NCBI RefSeq assembly: GCF_005484805.1
Contig: NZ_CP039432.1
Coordinates: forward strand, 2,728,001 to 2,792,000
Length of the DNA stretch: 64,000 nt
Direction: 5' to 3'
From: Rhodococcus sp. SGAir0479
GTDB lineage: Bacteria > Actinomycetota > Actinomycetes > Mycobacteriales > Mycobacteriaceae
Positions 26,959 through 35,446 of this stretch are shown here, piece by piece. Numbering within the stretch: position 1 is the first letter of the stretch; each line of letters starts with the position of its first letter. The translations under genes and the position numbers were made by a program. The notes beneath the pieces were generated by a model, which was given only the letters and a program-made list of their open reading frames with translations, was not told where the DNA came from and ran no database searches.

Positions 26959-26979
26959 CCCGACGAACGGACGACACCC

Positions 26980-27690
26980 GTGCCCAATCTGACCACCGCG
27001 CTGCTCGACCCGATCCTCGCCGCCGATCCGGCCGGGCCGCGGATCACCTACTACGACGACGCCACCGGTGAGCGCATCGAACTGTCGGCGGTCACGCTCG
27101 CCAACTGGGCGGCCAAGACCGCGAACTTGCTGGCCGACGAGTTCGGGCTGCTGCCCGGGGCCCGGGTCGCGGTGCTGCTGCCGGCGCACTGGCAGACCGC
27201 CGCGGTGCTGCTGGGCGCGTGGTGGGCCGGGCTCGAGGTCACGCTCGACGCCGACCCGGACGCCGAGGCCGCGCTCGTCACGGCCGACCGCCTGGGCGAC
27301 GTCGCCGACGTCGCCGAGGTCGCGGTGCTGTCGCTGGACGCCTTCGGCCGTCCGGCCCCGGATCTGCCGGTGGGGGTCACCGACTACGCGACCGCGGTGC
27401 GCGTGCACGGCGACCAGTTCCGGGCCGTGGCCGGAACCGGTGCCGCGCTCGACGGTCGCAGTGTCGACGACGTCGTGGCCGCGGCCCGCGCCGCCGCCGG
27501 CGAGCAGCACGTCGGGGCCGGCGACCGGGTGCTCTCGACGCGCCGTTGGCCCACCGCGGACGACGTCGTGACCGGACTGCTGTCGATACTCGCGGTGGGC
27601 GCCTCGCTGGTGCAGGTCTCGAATCCCGATGCGGGGGCGATGGAGCGCCGCGTCGTGTCCGAGAAGGTCACCACCCAACTGGCCGGGTGA
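26980..27690 (+). CDS. TIGR03089 family protein (truncated AMP-binding-like fold)
   Basis: A 236-residue actinobacterial protein resembling the N-terminal part of acyl-CoA synthetases (ITYYDDATGERIELSAVTLANWAAKTANLLADE; GARVAVLLPAHWQTAAVLLGAWWAG). It lacks the P-loop and the C-terminal adenylation motifs, so it cannot be a working ligase. This is the normal size for the family, not a local truncation. The GTG at 26980 starts the conserved sequence. It corresponds to Rv3268 beside the LCP gene and converges with the ABC permease gene. Function is unknown. Confidence 0.82.
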   Translation: MPNLTTALLDPILAADPAGPRITYYDDATGERIELSAVTLANWAAKTANLLADEFGLLPGARVAVLLPAHWQTAAVLLGAWWAGLEVTLDADPDAEAALVTADRLGDVADVAEVAVLSLDAFGRPAPDLPVGVTDYATAVRVHGDQFRAVAGTGAALDGRSVDDVVAAARAAAGEQHVGAGDRVLSTRRWPTADDVVTGLLSILAVGASLVQVSNPDAGAMERRVVSEKVTTQLAG

Positions 27691-27705
27691 CGCGACGGCG
27701 CGGTC

Positions 27706-30147
27706 TCACGCCAGCGCCGCCACCGGCGCCGTCCCGGCCGCCCGCCGGGCCGGGAGCAGGGCGGCGATCACGCCGGCGAGTCCGCCGCCCGCGACGATCG
27801 CGGCGAGCGTCAACCACGGCAGCGTGCCCAGTTGGAGGTCGTCGAACCCGAACAGTGCCGCCGACCCGGTGATCCCGAACGCCAATCCCAGCACCACGCC
27901 CAACGCGGCCGCGACGCCCGCGATCAGCAGCGCCTCCCACAGCAGCAGCGACCGCAGACCCGAGCGCGTCAGCCCGAGCGCCCGCAGCAGACCCGATTCG
28001 CGGCGCCGTTCGAGCACCGACAGCGCCATCGTGTTGCCGACGCCGATCAGTGCGATCACCACGGCCACCGACAGCAGACCCGCGACGATCAGCAGCAGGG
28101 TGTCGAGCACGGTGTCCAGCGTCGCGCGCATCGCGAGCGAGCCGCCCACCTCGCTGCCCGGCGCCATCCGGTCCGCCAGCGAGGTGATCTCGTCCTGGAC
28201 CGCCCGGCCGTCGGCGCCGAGCCCGTCGGACAACCGGATCCACAGCTGGTCGTCGACCACCTGCGACGACAACGCCGCCAGCGTGCGGCGATCCAGCAGG
28301 ACCGGGGCACCGTCCACACCGGTGCCCACCGTCACCTCGCTGCGTCCGGCGTTGCCGCTCAGCACCACCCGGTCGCCGGCGGCGAGGCCGGAGCGGCGGC
28401 GCTCGTCCGGCCCCAGCAGCAACTGACCCGCCGCGGGCAGGTCGATGTCGGTGCGCAGCGTCGCCCGCACCGCCGCGACGTCCACTCCCACCGCCGAGAG
28501 CGCGGTGCCGTCCGGCAGCGTGACCTCCGCGGTCCCCAGCGGCGCCGCGGCCGCGACGCCGTCGAGGCGCCGTACCGTGTCGATGAACTCGGCCGGCAGT
28601 CCGGGCGCGGTGTGCGAGGCGACGGTCACGTCCACCGGGAACTGGTCGTCGACCGCGCCGGGCGCGCTGGCCTTGGTGACCGCGATACCCACGACGAGGG
28701 TGCTGGTGAGCGTGACGCCGATGAGCAGCGCGGTCGCGGTTGCCGCCGTGCGCCGCGGGTTGCGGCCGGCGTTACCGGCGGCGAGCAGGCCCACCGGGCC
28801 GCCGAACCGTCCCACCACTGCGCCCACCCCGGCGACCACCGCCGGCACGATCCGTTGACTCAGCACCACGATCGCGACGAACGTCAGGAGCCCGCCAGCA
28901 CACGCGATCAGGACCTGCGCGCCCGCCACCCCGGCGGCGAGGATGCCCACGCCGGCGAGGAGCGCGGCCGTGCCCCCGATCCGCCGGCTGCGCGAGACCG
29001 CGACGGCCTCGGGTGCCGACTCGAGGGGCTGCAGTGCCGCCAGCGGCGACACCCGGGTCGCGGCCCGTCCGGGCGCCGACGCGGCCACCATCGTCATCGC
29101 CACCCCGACGGCGATGCCGACGAGCACCGTCACCGGGGTGACGCTCACACCGTGCAGCGGAATCGGCACGTCGGCGGCCGTCGCGAGTCGGGCCACCGCC
29201 CACGCGGCCAGGACGCCCAGCCCCACGCCCAGCACCGAGGCGACGACGCCCACCCCGGCCGCCTCGACGCGGACGCTGCCGCGGACCTGCGTCGCCGTCG
29301 CACCCACACAGCGCAGCAGCGCCAGTTCCCGGGTCCGCGCGGCCAGCAGCACCGCGAACGTGTTGGCGATGACCAGACCCGCGACCACCACCGCGATCGC
29401 CCCGAACGCGAGCAGCACGCTCGCCAGCAGGTCCGCATCGCCCAGGAACCGCTGCGAGGCCAACTCTGCTTGTCGGGCACCAGTTTCCACGGTGGCGTCC
29501 GCGGGAAGGAACGAGCGCAGCCGCTCCGCCAGTTGCGTCTGCGACAGGCTGCCGTCGCCGGCGACGCGGATCTCGTGGCTGCCGACGCCGCCGGTCCACG
29601 CGTTCAGCTGTGCGGTGGTGGCGTACACCGTGGTGCCGTCCAGCTGCTGCGCGGTCCCGGCGAGGTCGATCCGGCCCACCACCGTCGCGACGGCGGCCGT
29701 CGTCCGCTCGCCGCCGAGCGCGGTCACCGTGACCTCGCCGCCGAGCGGGATGCCCGCGGACGTGGGGACCGCGACCTCGCCGAGTGCGGCGGGAAACCGC
29801 CCGTCCGACAGCCGCTGCCAGCGCAGCCCCGGATCCTCGGACAGCGAGACCGCCGAACCCCACGACGCGCTCTCCCCGGGGCGTCCGACCTTGGCGCTCG
29901 CCGCGATGTCGTCGGCCACCGCCCGCACCCCCGGAACCGCCGCGACCGCGGCCGCGTCGACGGGCCCGGTGACGACGGCGTCCGTGGTGGCGTACTGCCC
30001 GGCCAGCGAATCGGTCACCCCGTCCTCGACGGTGGAGTTGAGCGCCAGGGTGGCGACGATGAACGCCACCGCGATGACGACCGCGAGCACCGAGGCGACG
30101 TACCGTCCGGCGTGTGCGCGCATCTGCGCCCAGGCCAGCCCGCGCAT
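27706..30147 (-). CDS. ABC transporter permease, FtsX/MacB-type, eight or more TM helices
   Basis: An 813-residue permease with two FtsX-like units. An N-terminal helix (AVVIAVAFIVATLAL) is followed by a ~200-residue extracellular domain, three helices with the FtsX stretch LALLRCVGATATQVRGSV, a helix pair near 395-430, a second extracellular domain, and a final FtsX unit (SGLLRALGLTRSGLRSLLLWEALLIAG). This architecture is that of actinobacterial antimicrobial-peptide or lipid exporters. The start shares one base with the ATPase stop (TGATG). The two form an exporter with the two-component system upstream. Substrate is unknown. Confidence 0.9.
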   Translation of the reverse strand: MRGLAWAQMRAHAGRYVASVLAVVIAVAFIVATLALNSTVEDGVTDSLAGQYATTDAVVTGPVDAAAVAAVPGVRAVADDIAASAKVGRPGESASWGSAVSLSEDPGLRWQRLSDGRFPAALGEVAVPTSAGIPLGGEVTVTALGGERTTAAVATVVGRIDLAGTAQQLDGTTVYATTAQLNAWTGGVGSHEIRVAGDGSLSQTQLAERLRSFLPADATVETGARQAELASQRFLGDADLLASVLLAFGAIAVVVAGLVIANTFAVLLAARTRELALLRCVGATATQVRGSVRVEAAGVGVVASVLGVGLGVLAAWAVARLATAADVPIPLHGVSVTPVTVLVGIAVGVAMTMVAASAPGRAATRVSPLAALQPLESAPEAVAVSRSRRIGGTAALLAGVGILAAGVAGAQVLIACAGGLLTFVAIVVLSQRIVPAVVAGVGAVVGRFGGPVGLLAAGNAGRNPRRTAATATALLIGVTLTSTLVVGIAVTKASAPGAVDDQFPVDVTVASHTAPGLPAEFIDTVRRLDGVAAAAPLGTAEVTLPDGTALSAVGVDVAAVRATLRTDIDLPAAGQLLLGPDERRRSGLAAGDRVVLSGNAGRSEVTVGTGVDGAPVLLDRRTLAALSSQVVDDQLWIRLSDGLGADGRAVQDEITSLADRMAPGSEVGGSLAMRATLDTVLDTLLLIVAGLLSVAVVIALIGVGNTMALSVLERRRESGLLRALGLTRSGLRSLLLWEALLIAGVAAALGVVLGLAFGITGSAALFGFDDLQLGTLPWLTLAAIVAGGGLAGVIAALLPARRAAGTAPVAALA

Positions 30148-30902
30148 CAGCGTGCCCCGCTGAGGTCGTCGGCGCCCAGCGACCGCATCGTCTCGATGAC
30201 TGAATCCGTTGTCGGGCGGTCGATCTCGCCGGCGATGCTGCCGTCGGCGAGGAGCACGACCCGGTCGGCGTAGGACGCGGCGACCGGATCGTGCGTCACC
30301 ATGACCACGGTCTGACCGGTCTCACGCACGCTCGACCGCAACAGATCCAGCACCTCGGCGCCCGTGCGGGAGTCGAGGTTGCCGGTGGGCTCGTCGGCGA
30401 AGATCACGTCTGGTTGCGGCAGCAGCGCACGTGCCACCGCGACCCGCTGCTGCTGCCCGCCGGACAGCTCGTGCGGACGGTGCCCGAGCCGGTCGGCGAG
30501 CCCCAGCCGGCGCACCACCTCGTCGCGCCAGCCCTGTTCGGGCACCCGTCCGGCCAGGCGCAACGGCAGCAGCATGTTCTCCTCGGCCGAGAGCACCGGC
30601 AGCAGGTTGAACGCCTGGAACACGAATCCGATGCGCTCACGGCGCAGTTCGGTCAGCTCCCGGTCCCCCAGCGCCGTGATCTCGGTGCCACCCACGTGCA
30701 CGGTCCCGGCCGTCGCGACGTCGAGGCCGGCCAGACAGTGCATCAGCGTCGACTTGCCCGACCCGGACGGGCCCATGATCGCCGTGAAGACCCCGGACCC
30801 GAAGTCGACGTCGACACCGCGCAGCGCCTGGACCGCGGTGTCGCCGGTGCCGTACGTCCTGGTCAGGCCCCGGGCCCACACCTTCTCGTCACCAATTCTC
30901 AT
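30147..30902 (-). CDS. ABC transporter ATP-binding protein (MacB/LolD-like)
   Basis: A 251-residue ATPase partner of the FtsX-type permease. It has Walker A GPSGSGKS near 46-53, the signature LSGGQQQRVAVARALL, Walker B VIFADEPTGNLDS typical of the LolD/MacB group, and the H-loop VMVTHDP. The gap of 128 bp to the response regulator contains an inverted repeat (CGGCGTC at 30968-30974 and GACGCCG at 30987-30993), which could be an operator or partial terminator. The exporter may therefore have its own promoter controlled by the neighbouring response regulator. Confidence 0.93.
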   Translation of the reverse strand: MRIGDEKVWARGLTRTYGTGDTAVQALRGVDVDFGSGVFTAIMGPSGSGKSTLMHCLAGLDVATAGTVHVGGTEITALGDRELTELRRERIGFVFQAFNLLPVLSAEENMLLPLRLAGRVPEQGWRDEVVRRLGLADRLGHRPHELSGGQQQRVAVARALLPQPDVIFADEPTGNLDSRTGAEVLDLLRSSVRETGQTVVMVTHDPVAASYADRVVLLADGSIAGEIDRPTTDSVIETMRSLGADDLSGAR

Positions 30903-30967
30903 GCCCTCGACGCTATGGCCGGGCCCGGGTGTTCCACATCGGCGCGCGGAGCGATCTGCAACCGCGC

Positions 30968-30993
30968 CGGCGTCATCCCCGGGTAGGACGCCG
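30968..30993 (-). promoter_or_regulatory. Inverted repeat between the response-regulator and ABC genes
   Basis: CGGCGTC and GACGCCG arms flank a 12-base centre containing CCCGGG. It stands 66 bp before the ATPase start. It is a candidate operator for the NarL-type regulator, or a weak terminator; the sequence does not distinguish them. Confidence 0.3.
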
Positions 30994-31030
30994 CATCAGA
31001 CCCCACGGCGATCGACGGGGCGGGCGGTGC

Positions 31031-31699
31031 TCAGTCGGCGCCGAGCAGATCCTGCGGCCGGACCAGACCCACCTGGAAGGCGTACACCACGGCCTGCACG
31101 CGGTCTCGGGACCCCGTCTTCGAGAGCACCCGTCCCACATGGGTTTTGACGGTGGCCTCGGAGACGCAGAACTTCGCGGCGATCTCGGTGTTCGACAGTC
31201 CGTGGGCCATCGCCGCGAGCACCTCGATCTCGCGGGGTGTCAGGTCGTCCGGAAGCGACGGCTGCACCGAGTGGCCCAGCAGCGGCCCCACGTGCTGCAG
31301 CAGCTTGCGGGTGGACCGGGCCTCGATGACGGCGTCGCCGCGGTGGACGGTGCGGATGGCCTCCAGCAGCTCCTCGGGCGGGACGTCCTTGAGCAGGAAG
31401 CCGCTGGCGCCCGCACTGATCGCGGACATCACGTACTCGTCGTTCTCGAACGTGGTGAGCACCACCACCTTCGGTGACTGCTCGGGTTCGGTGAGCCGCC
31501 GGGTGGCCTCGATGCCGTCCATGTTCGGCATCTGGACGTCCATCAGCACGACGTCGACGGCGGTGCGCGACAGCACGTCGAGGGCGGCGGTGCCGTCGGA
31601 CGCCTCGAGCACCACCTCGAGGTCCGGCTGCGAGTCGATCACCATGCGGAACCCGGCGCGCACGAGTTGCTGGTCGTCGACGAGGGCCACGCGGATCAT
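31031..31699 (-). CDS. Response regulator, NarL/LuxR type
   Basis: A 222-residue regulator with a receiver domain (acidic pair Asp8-Asp9, phosphoacceptor Asp54 in LMDVQMPNMDG, Lys in LLKDVPPEE). It ends in a GerE/LuxR helix-turn-helix (LTPREIEVLAAMAHGLSNTEIAAKFCVSEATVKTHV region, residues ~150-205). It lies ten bases after the histidine kinase gene and before the ABC genes, so the four genes form one probable envelope-response module. Target promoters are not proven; the ABC promoter is the obvious candidate. Confidence 0.93.
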   Translation of the reverse strand: MIRVALVDDQQLVRAGFRMVIDSQPDLEVVLEASDGTAALDVLSRTAVDVVLMDVQMPNMDGIEATRRLTEPEQSPKVVVLTTFENDEYVMSAISAGASGFLLKDVPPEELLEAIRTVHRGDAVIEARSTRKLLQHVGPLLGHSVQPSLPDDLTPREIEVLAAMAHGLSNTEIAAKFCVSEATVKTHVGRVLSKTGSRDRVQAVVYAFQVGLVRPQDLLGAD

Positions 31700-31709
31700 G
31701 TCGTCCAGC

Positions 31710-32903
31710 CTAGGGCGCGGAGTACGGCAGCCGGCCCCGCACCCGGTATCCGCCGCCCGCGACGGGTGCGGCCACCAGGGAGCCGCCGTGCAGCTTGGCC
31801 CGCTCGGTCATCCCGATCACGCCCTGGCCACCCGGGGACGCCTCGATGAGGGCCGCCGCGCCGCCCCGGCCGTCGTCGGTGACGACGAGTTCGAGTTCGC
31901 TTGTGCCCCAGTCCACGTCGACGCAGGCGTGGGCACCGGGGCCGGCGTGCTTGAGCACGTTCGTCAGCGACTCCTGCACGATCCGGTACGCGGTGAGCCC
32001 GGCACCGGCGGACAACTCCCGGGGCGGGCCGGTCACCCGCAGCACGACGTCCAGGCCGCCGCGCTGCAGCTCGGCCACCAGCGCGGGGATGTCGGTGGCG
32101 CCGGGCACCGCGGCGAACTCGCGGGGACGATCCTCGCGCAGCACCGACAGCAGCGCGCGCATGTCGGTGAGCGCCTGTCGCCCGGTCGCGGCGATCGTCT
32201 CGAGCGCGGTCACGGCCGCCTGCGGATCCTTCGCGGCGCTGTAGCGACCGCCGTCCGCCTGCGCGATGACGACCGTGAGCGAGTGCGCGACGATGTCGTG
32301 CATCTCCCGCGCGATGCGGGTGCGTTCGCCCAGCGCCGCCAGTTCGGCCTCCTGCGCGCGTTCGAGTTCGAGCAGGCGTGCGCGTTCGGTGAGCCCCTCG
32401 ATCTCCTTCATACGCACCCGGCGCAGATCACCGAACGCCCACACCGCCAGCACGAACACGACCAGGAACGTCGAGGTGATGACCGCCTGCTGCCAGCCGC
32501 GGCCCTCGTACGCGAAGTACTCGAGACCGCCGACGGCCGCGCCGCCGATCGCGATGAGCAGCGCGGTGTAGCTGGCCCACCGCGGCGTGTACGCGGCGAA
32601 CGCGTACAACGCGATGGGCACGGCGATCACGCTGGGCAGCAGCATGTCGGGGATCAGCACCAGGTGCGCGATCGCGAACGCGGCCACGACGAAACCCGAG
32701 ACGACGGTGCGCGACCGCCGCCACGCCAGCGGCACCGTCATGCCGAGCGAGACCACCGCGGCGGCCGCGCCGCCCCCGACGGCCGACACGAGGCACGCGA
32801 ACGTCAGGAAGGCCGCCACCACGCGATCGATCCCGACCGCGTGGGCGGCGCTCCAGCGGTACCAGCGCTCGCTCAGCCGGTAACGGGCAGGGAATCCGGG
32901 CAT
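31710..32903 (-). CDS. Sensor histidine kinase, HisKA_3 type
   Basis: A 397-residue membrane kinase. Four to six hydrophobic segments fill residues ~25-158 with only short loops, so the signal is probably sensed within the membrane. A coiled linker (EIEGLTERARLLELERAQEAELAA) leads to the HisKA_3 phosphoacceptor REMHDIVAH (His202) and an HATPase domain (NVLKHAGPG N-box, VTDDGRGG, GQGVIGMTERA). The N-terminal sensing layout resembles DesK/LiaS-type intramembrane sensors. It pairs with the NarL-type regulator ten bases downstream. Confidence 0.92.
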   Translation of the reverse strand: MPGFPARYRLSERWYRWSAAHAVGIDRVVAAFLTFACLVSAVGGGAAAAVVSLGMTVPLAWRRSRTVVSGFVVAAFAIAHLVLIPDMLLPSVIAVPIALYAFAAYTPRWASYTALLIAIGGAAVGGLEYFAYEGRGWQQAVITSTFLVVFVLAVWAFGDLRRVRMKEIEGLTERARLLELERAQEAELAALGERTRIAREMHDIVAHSLTVVIAQADGGRYSAAKDPQAAVTALETIAATGRQALTDMRALLSVLREDRPREFAAVPGATDIPALVAELQRGGLDVVLRVTGPPRELSAGAGLTAYRIVQESLTNVLKHAGPGAHACVDVDWGTSELELVVTDDGRGGAAALIEASPGGQGVIGMTERAKLHGGSLVAAPVAGGGYRVRGRLPYSAP

Positions 32904-32933
32904 GCGGTCAGCCTAGAACCCGCCCGGCCCCGC

Positions 32934-33443
32934 TCAGCCGAGCAGCTTGGCGCGCAGCGCCTCGTCCTTCTCCAGGACCATCTTCTCCAGGCCGGCCTGG
33001 AAGTCCGCCATCCGCTGCTGCAGGGCCGGATCGGACGCGCCCAGGATGCGCGCCGCCAGCAGACCGGCGTTGCGGGCGCCCCCGATCGACACGGTCGCGA
33101 CCGGGACACCGGCCGGCATCTGCACGATCGACAGCAGCGAGTCCATGCCGTCGAGGTACTTCAGCGGAACCGGGACGCCGATCACCGGCAGCGGCGTCGC
33201 CGACGCCACCATGCCGGGAAGGTGCGCGGCGCCACCGGCGCCCGCGATGATCACCTTGAGTCCGCGCCCGGCCGCGTCCCGCGCGTAGTCGAGCATGCGC
33301 TGCGGGGTGCGGTGCGCCGACACGACGCCCACCTCGAAGCGGACACCGAACTCCGCGAGCGCCTCGGCGGCCGCCTCCATCGTCGGCCAATCCGAGTCGC
33401 TGCCCATGATCAGCCCGACGAGGGGCCCGTTCGATTCAGTCAC
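32934..33443 (-). CDS. purE: N5-carboxyaminoimidazole ribonucleotide mutase
   Basis: PurE converts N5-CAIR to CAIR in purine synthesis. The 169-residue protein has the class I signatures [19 protein letters not shown] with the catalytic histidine, [12 protein letters not shown]-like [13 protein letters not shown] and [20 protein letters not shown]. It follows purK on the same strand with a 48-bp gap, as in Rv3276c-Rv3275c. The ATG at 33443 opens the conserved sequence. Confidence 0.97.
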   Translation of the reverse strand: MTESNGPLVGLIMGSDSDWPTMEAAAEALAEFGVRFEVGVVSAHRTPQRMLDYARDAAGRGLKVIIAGAGGAAHLPGMVASATPLPVIGVPVPLKYLDGMDSLLSIVQMPAGVPVATVSIGGARNAGLLAARILGASDPALQQRMADFQAGLEKMVLEKDEALRAKLLG

Positions 33444-33491
33444 TTGCCGTCCGCTCCTGTGTGATCGTTTCGGAATTGCCGTCGAGCCCGG

Positions 33492-34757
33492 TCAGGACCG
33501 ACCGTGCTCGTCCCACCCGTCGGTCCATTCGGCGTGCGACAGCCAGTGCGCCGCCCGCTCGGCCCGCTCGCGCACCGCGGCCACGTACGCCGGGTCGTCG
33601 ATCGAACCGGAGGCCGCGCCGAGCACGTTCACGTGCCCGATCTTGCGGTCCTTCCGCTCGCCCTTGCCGTACAGGTGCACCTTCGCGTCGGGCATCCGTG
33701 CGAACAGGTGGTGCAGACGCTCGTCCATGCTCATGGCAGGTGCCTCGGGCGCGCCCAGCACGTTCGCCATCACGGTGACGGGCGCGATCGGCGACGGATC
33801 GCCGAGCGGGTAGTCGAGGACCGCGCGCAGATGCTGCTCGAACTGCGACGTTCGCGCCCCGTCCTGCGTCCAGTGACCGGAGTTGTGCGGGCGCATCGCG
33901 AGTTCGTTCACGACCAGCGCGCCGTCGGTGGTCTCGAACAGCTCGACGGCCATCGAGCCGACGACACCCAACTCCGACGCCACGCGCAGCGCCAACTGCT
34001 CGGCCTCGGCGGACAGTTCCTTCGACAGCTGCGGCGCCGGCGCCAGCACCACCGCGCACTGGCCGCTCCGCTGCACGGTCTCGACGACCGGCCACGAGGC
34101 GCCCTGCCCGAACGGCGAGCGCGCGACCATCGCCGACAGCTCCCGGGTGAAGTCGACGGCCTGCTCGACCATGAGCTGCACGCCCCGGTCGAGCTGCTCG
34201 CTCACGATCGCCTCGGCCTCGTCGGAGTCGTCGGTGATCCACACGCCGCGCCCGTCGTAACCGCCGCGCACCGCCTTGATCACCACCGGCCAGCCGTGCT
34301 CGGCGCCGAATCGGACGACGTCCTCGGCCCACGTGACCTCCGCGAACGGCGGGACGGGCGCACCCATCTCGCTGAGCTTGCGGCGCATCGCCAGCTTGTC
34401 CTGCGCGTACACGAGCGCCTGCGGCGGCGGCTGCACGTTCACGCCCTCGGAGACCAGCACGTCGAGGTGCTCGGTGGGGACGTGTTCGTGATCGAACGTG
34501 AGGGCGTTGGAGCCGAGCGCAGCCTTGCGCAGCGCGGCGAGATCGGTGTGGCTGCCGAGCACGACGTCCGGGCTGACCTGCGCCGCGGGTTCGTCGAGGC
34601 TGCCCGCGAGCACCCGCAGGGTCTGTCCCAACTCGACGGCCGCCTGATGCGTCATGCGGGCGAGCTGGCCGCCGCCGACCATCGTCACCACGGGCATCCC
34701 GCTGGGCAGATCACGCGGCGGTGTGGGGCGAGCTTCGGTTTCAGATTTGCCGGTCAC
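33492..34757 (-). CDS. purK: N5-carboxyaminoimidazole ribonucleotide synthase
   Basis: PurK carboxylates AIR to N5-CAIR with ATP and bicarbonate. The ATP-grasp protein has MVGGGQLARMTHQAA at the N-terminus, the SDDP-like SLDEPAAQV stretch, TFDHEHV, the ATP-lid VIKAVRGGYDGRGV and the metal-binding VNELAMRPHNSGHWT. I took the GTG at 34757 as start (421 residues). A GTG at 34775 would add six residues, and neither has a clear Shine-Dalgarno. It is divergent from the GtrA-like gene across a gap of ~130 bp in which I see no firm promoter motif. Confidence 0.95.
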   Translation of the reverse strand: MTGKSETEARPTPPRDLPSGMPVVTMVGGGQLARMTHQAAVELGQTLRVLAGSLDEPAAQVSPDVVLGSHTDLAALRKAALGSNALTFDHEHVPTEHLDVLVSEGVNVQPPPQALVYAQDKLAMRRKLSEMGAPVPPFAEVTWAEDVVRFGAEHGWPVVIKAVRGGYDGRGVWITDDSDEAEAIVSEQLDRGVQLMVEQAVDFTRELSAMVARSPFGQGASWPVVETVQRSGQCAVVLAPAPQLSKELSAEAEQLALRVASELGVVGSMAVELFETTDGALVVNELAMRPHNSGHWTQDGARTSQFEQHLRAVLDYPLGDPSPIAPVTVMANVLGAPEAPAMSMDERLHHLFARMPDAKVHLYGKGERKDRKIGHVNVLGAASGSIDDPAYVAAVRERAERAAHWLSHAEWTDGWDEHGRS

Positions 34758-34888
34758 GACACACCATGGTGTCACGTCGGTGCGGGCCCGGTTCTGCCGA
34801 GGTCATCCGTCGTCGCAACCTGTGAAGAACCTGATAGATCGCGGTCCGCTGCAAACGCGACCGCCGCAGCTTCGTACAATACTTCGTT

Positions 34889-35437
34889 GTGTCTTTCGTC
34901 GACGCGGCGATGAGCCGAGTTCCCCAGCCCTTCCGGGCCGTCGTCCTCCGCCACCACGAGCTGATCAAGTTCGCAATCGTCGGCGGGACGACGATGGTGG
35001 TCGACCTCGCCTTCTTCTACACCCTCAGCCTCACGGTTCTCGAGCAGAAACCGGTGGTCGCGAAGATCTTCTCCGGTGTGGTCGCGACGATCCTGAGCTA
35101 CATCCTCAACCGTGAGTGGTCGTTCAAGCACCGCGGTGGCCGCGAGCGCCACCACGAGGCGCTGCTGTTCTTCACGATCAGCGGCATCGGCGTCGTCATC
35201 GCCGCCGCCCCGCTGTGGATCGCCAACAACGTGTTCGACATCCGGTCGTCGGTGAGCTTCACGACGCTGATGATCGTCGACTTCGTCCTCAACTACATCA
35301 TCGGCAACCTGCTGCAGATGGTGTTCCGGTTCTGGTCCTTCCGTCGCTGGGTGTTCCCCGAGGAGACGCCCCGCCACGAGGTCATCGACCGGCCCGCGCC
35401 CGTCGAGATCACCGGGGACGAGTCCGGCCTCCTCTAG
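34889..35437 (+). CDS. GtrA-family membrane protein
   Basis: A 182-residue protein with four hydrophobic segments (about 26-48, 58-75, 88-108 and 120-142) in the GtrA pattern: HELIKFAIVGGTTMVVDLAFFYTL at the start, then the conserved LSYILNREWSFKHR after helix 2, and FVLNYIIGNLLQMVFRFWSFRRWVF at the end. GtrA proteins help move polyprenyl-linked sugars across the membrane in cell-envelope glycosylation. Rv3277 has the same position. It starts at GTG 34889 and converges with the OmpR-type kinase gene, nine bases apart. Confidence 0.9.
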   Translation: MSFVDAAMSRVPQPFRAVVLRHHELIKFAIVGGTTMVVDLAFFYTLSLTVLEQKPVVAKIFSGVVATILSYILNREWSFKHRGGRERHHEALLFFTISGIGVVIAAAPLWIANNVFDIRSSVSFTTLMIVDFVLNYIIGNLLQMVFRFWSFRRWVFPEETPRHEVIDRPAPVEITGDESGLL

Positions 35438-35446
35438 CGCCCGGTC

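Noticed and set aside
24416-26977. An 853-codon minus-strand open frame across rmlD and the LCP gene
   Set aside because: It is antisense to the LCP gene over most of its length and shows no protein-family features. High GC at third codon positions keeps such shadow frames open.
27691-27705. Possible terminator between the TIGR03089 and ABC permease genes
   Set aside because: The 15-base gap has no inverted repeat of useful length.
27832-30273. An 813-codon plus-strand open frame opposite the ABC permease gene
   Set aside because: The translation is rich in Arg, His and Gln without domain character. The minus-strand frame has clear FtsX units and membrane helices.
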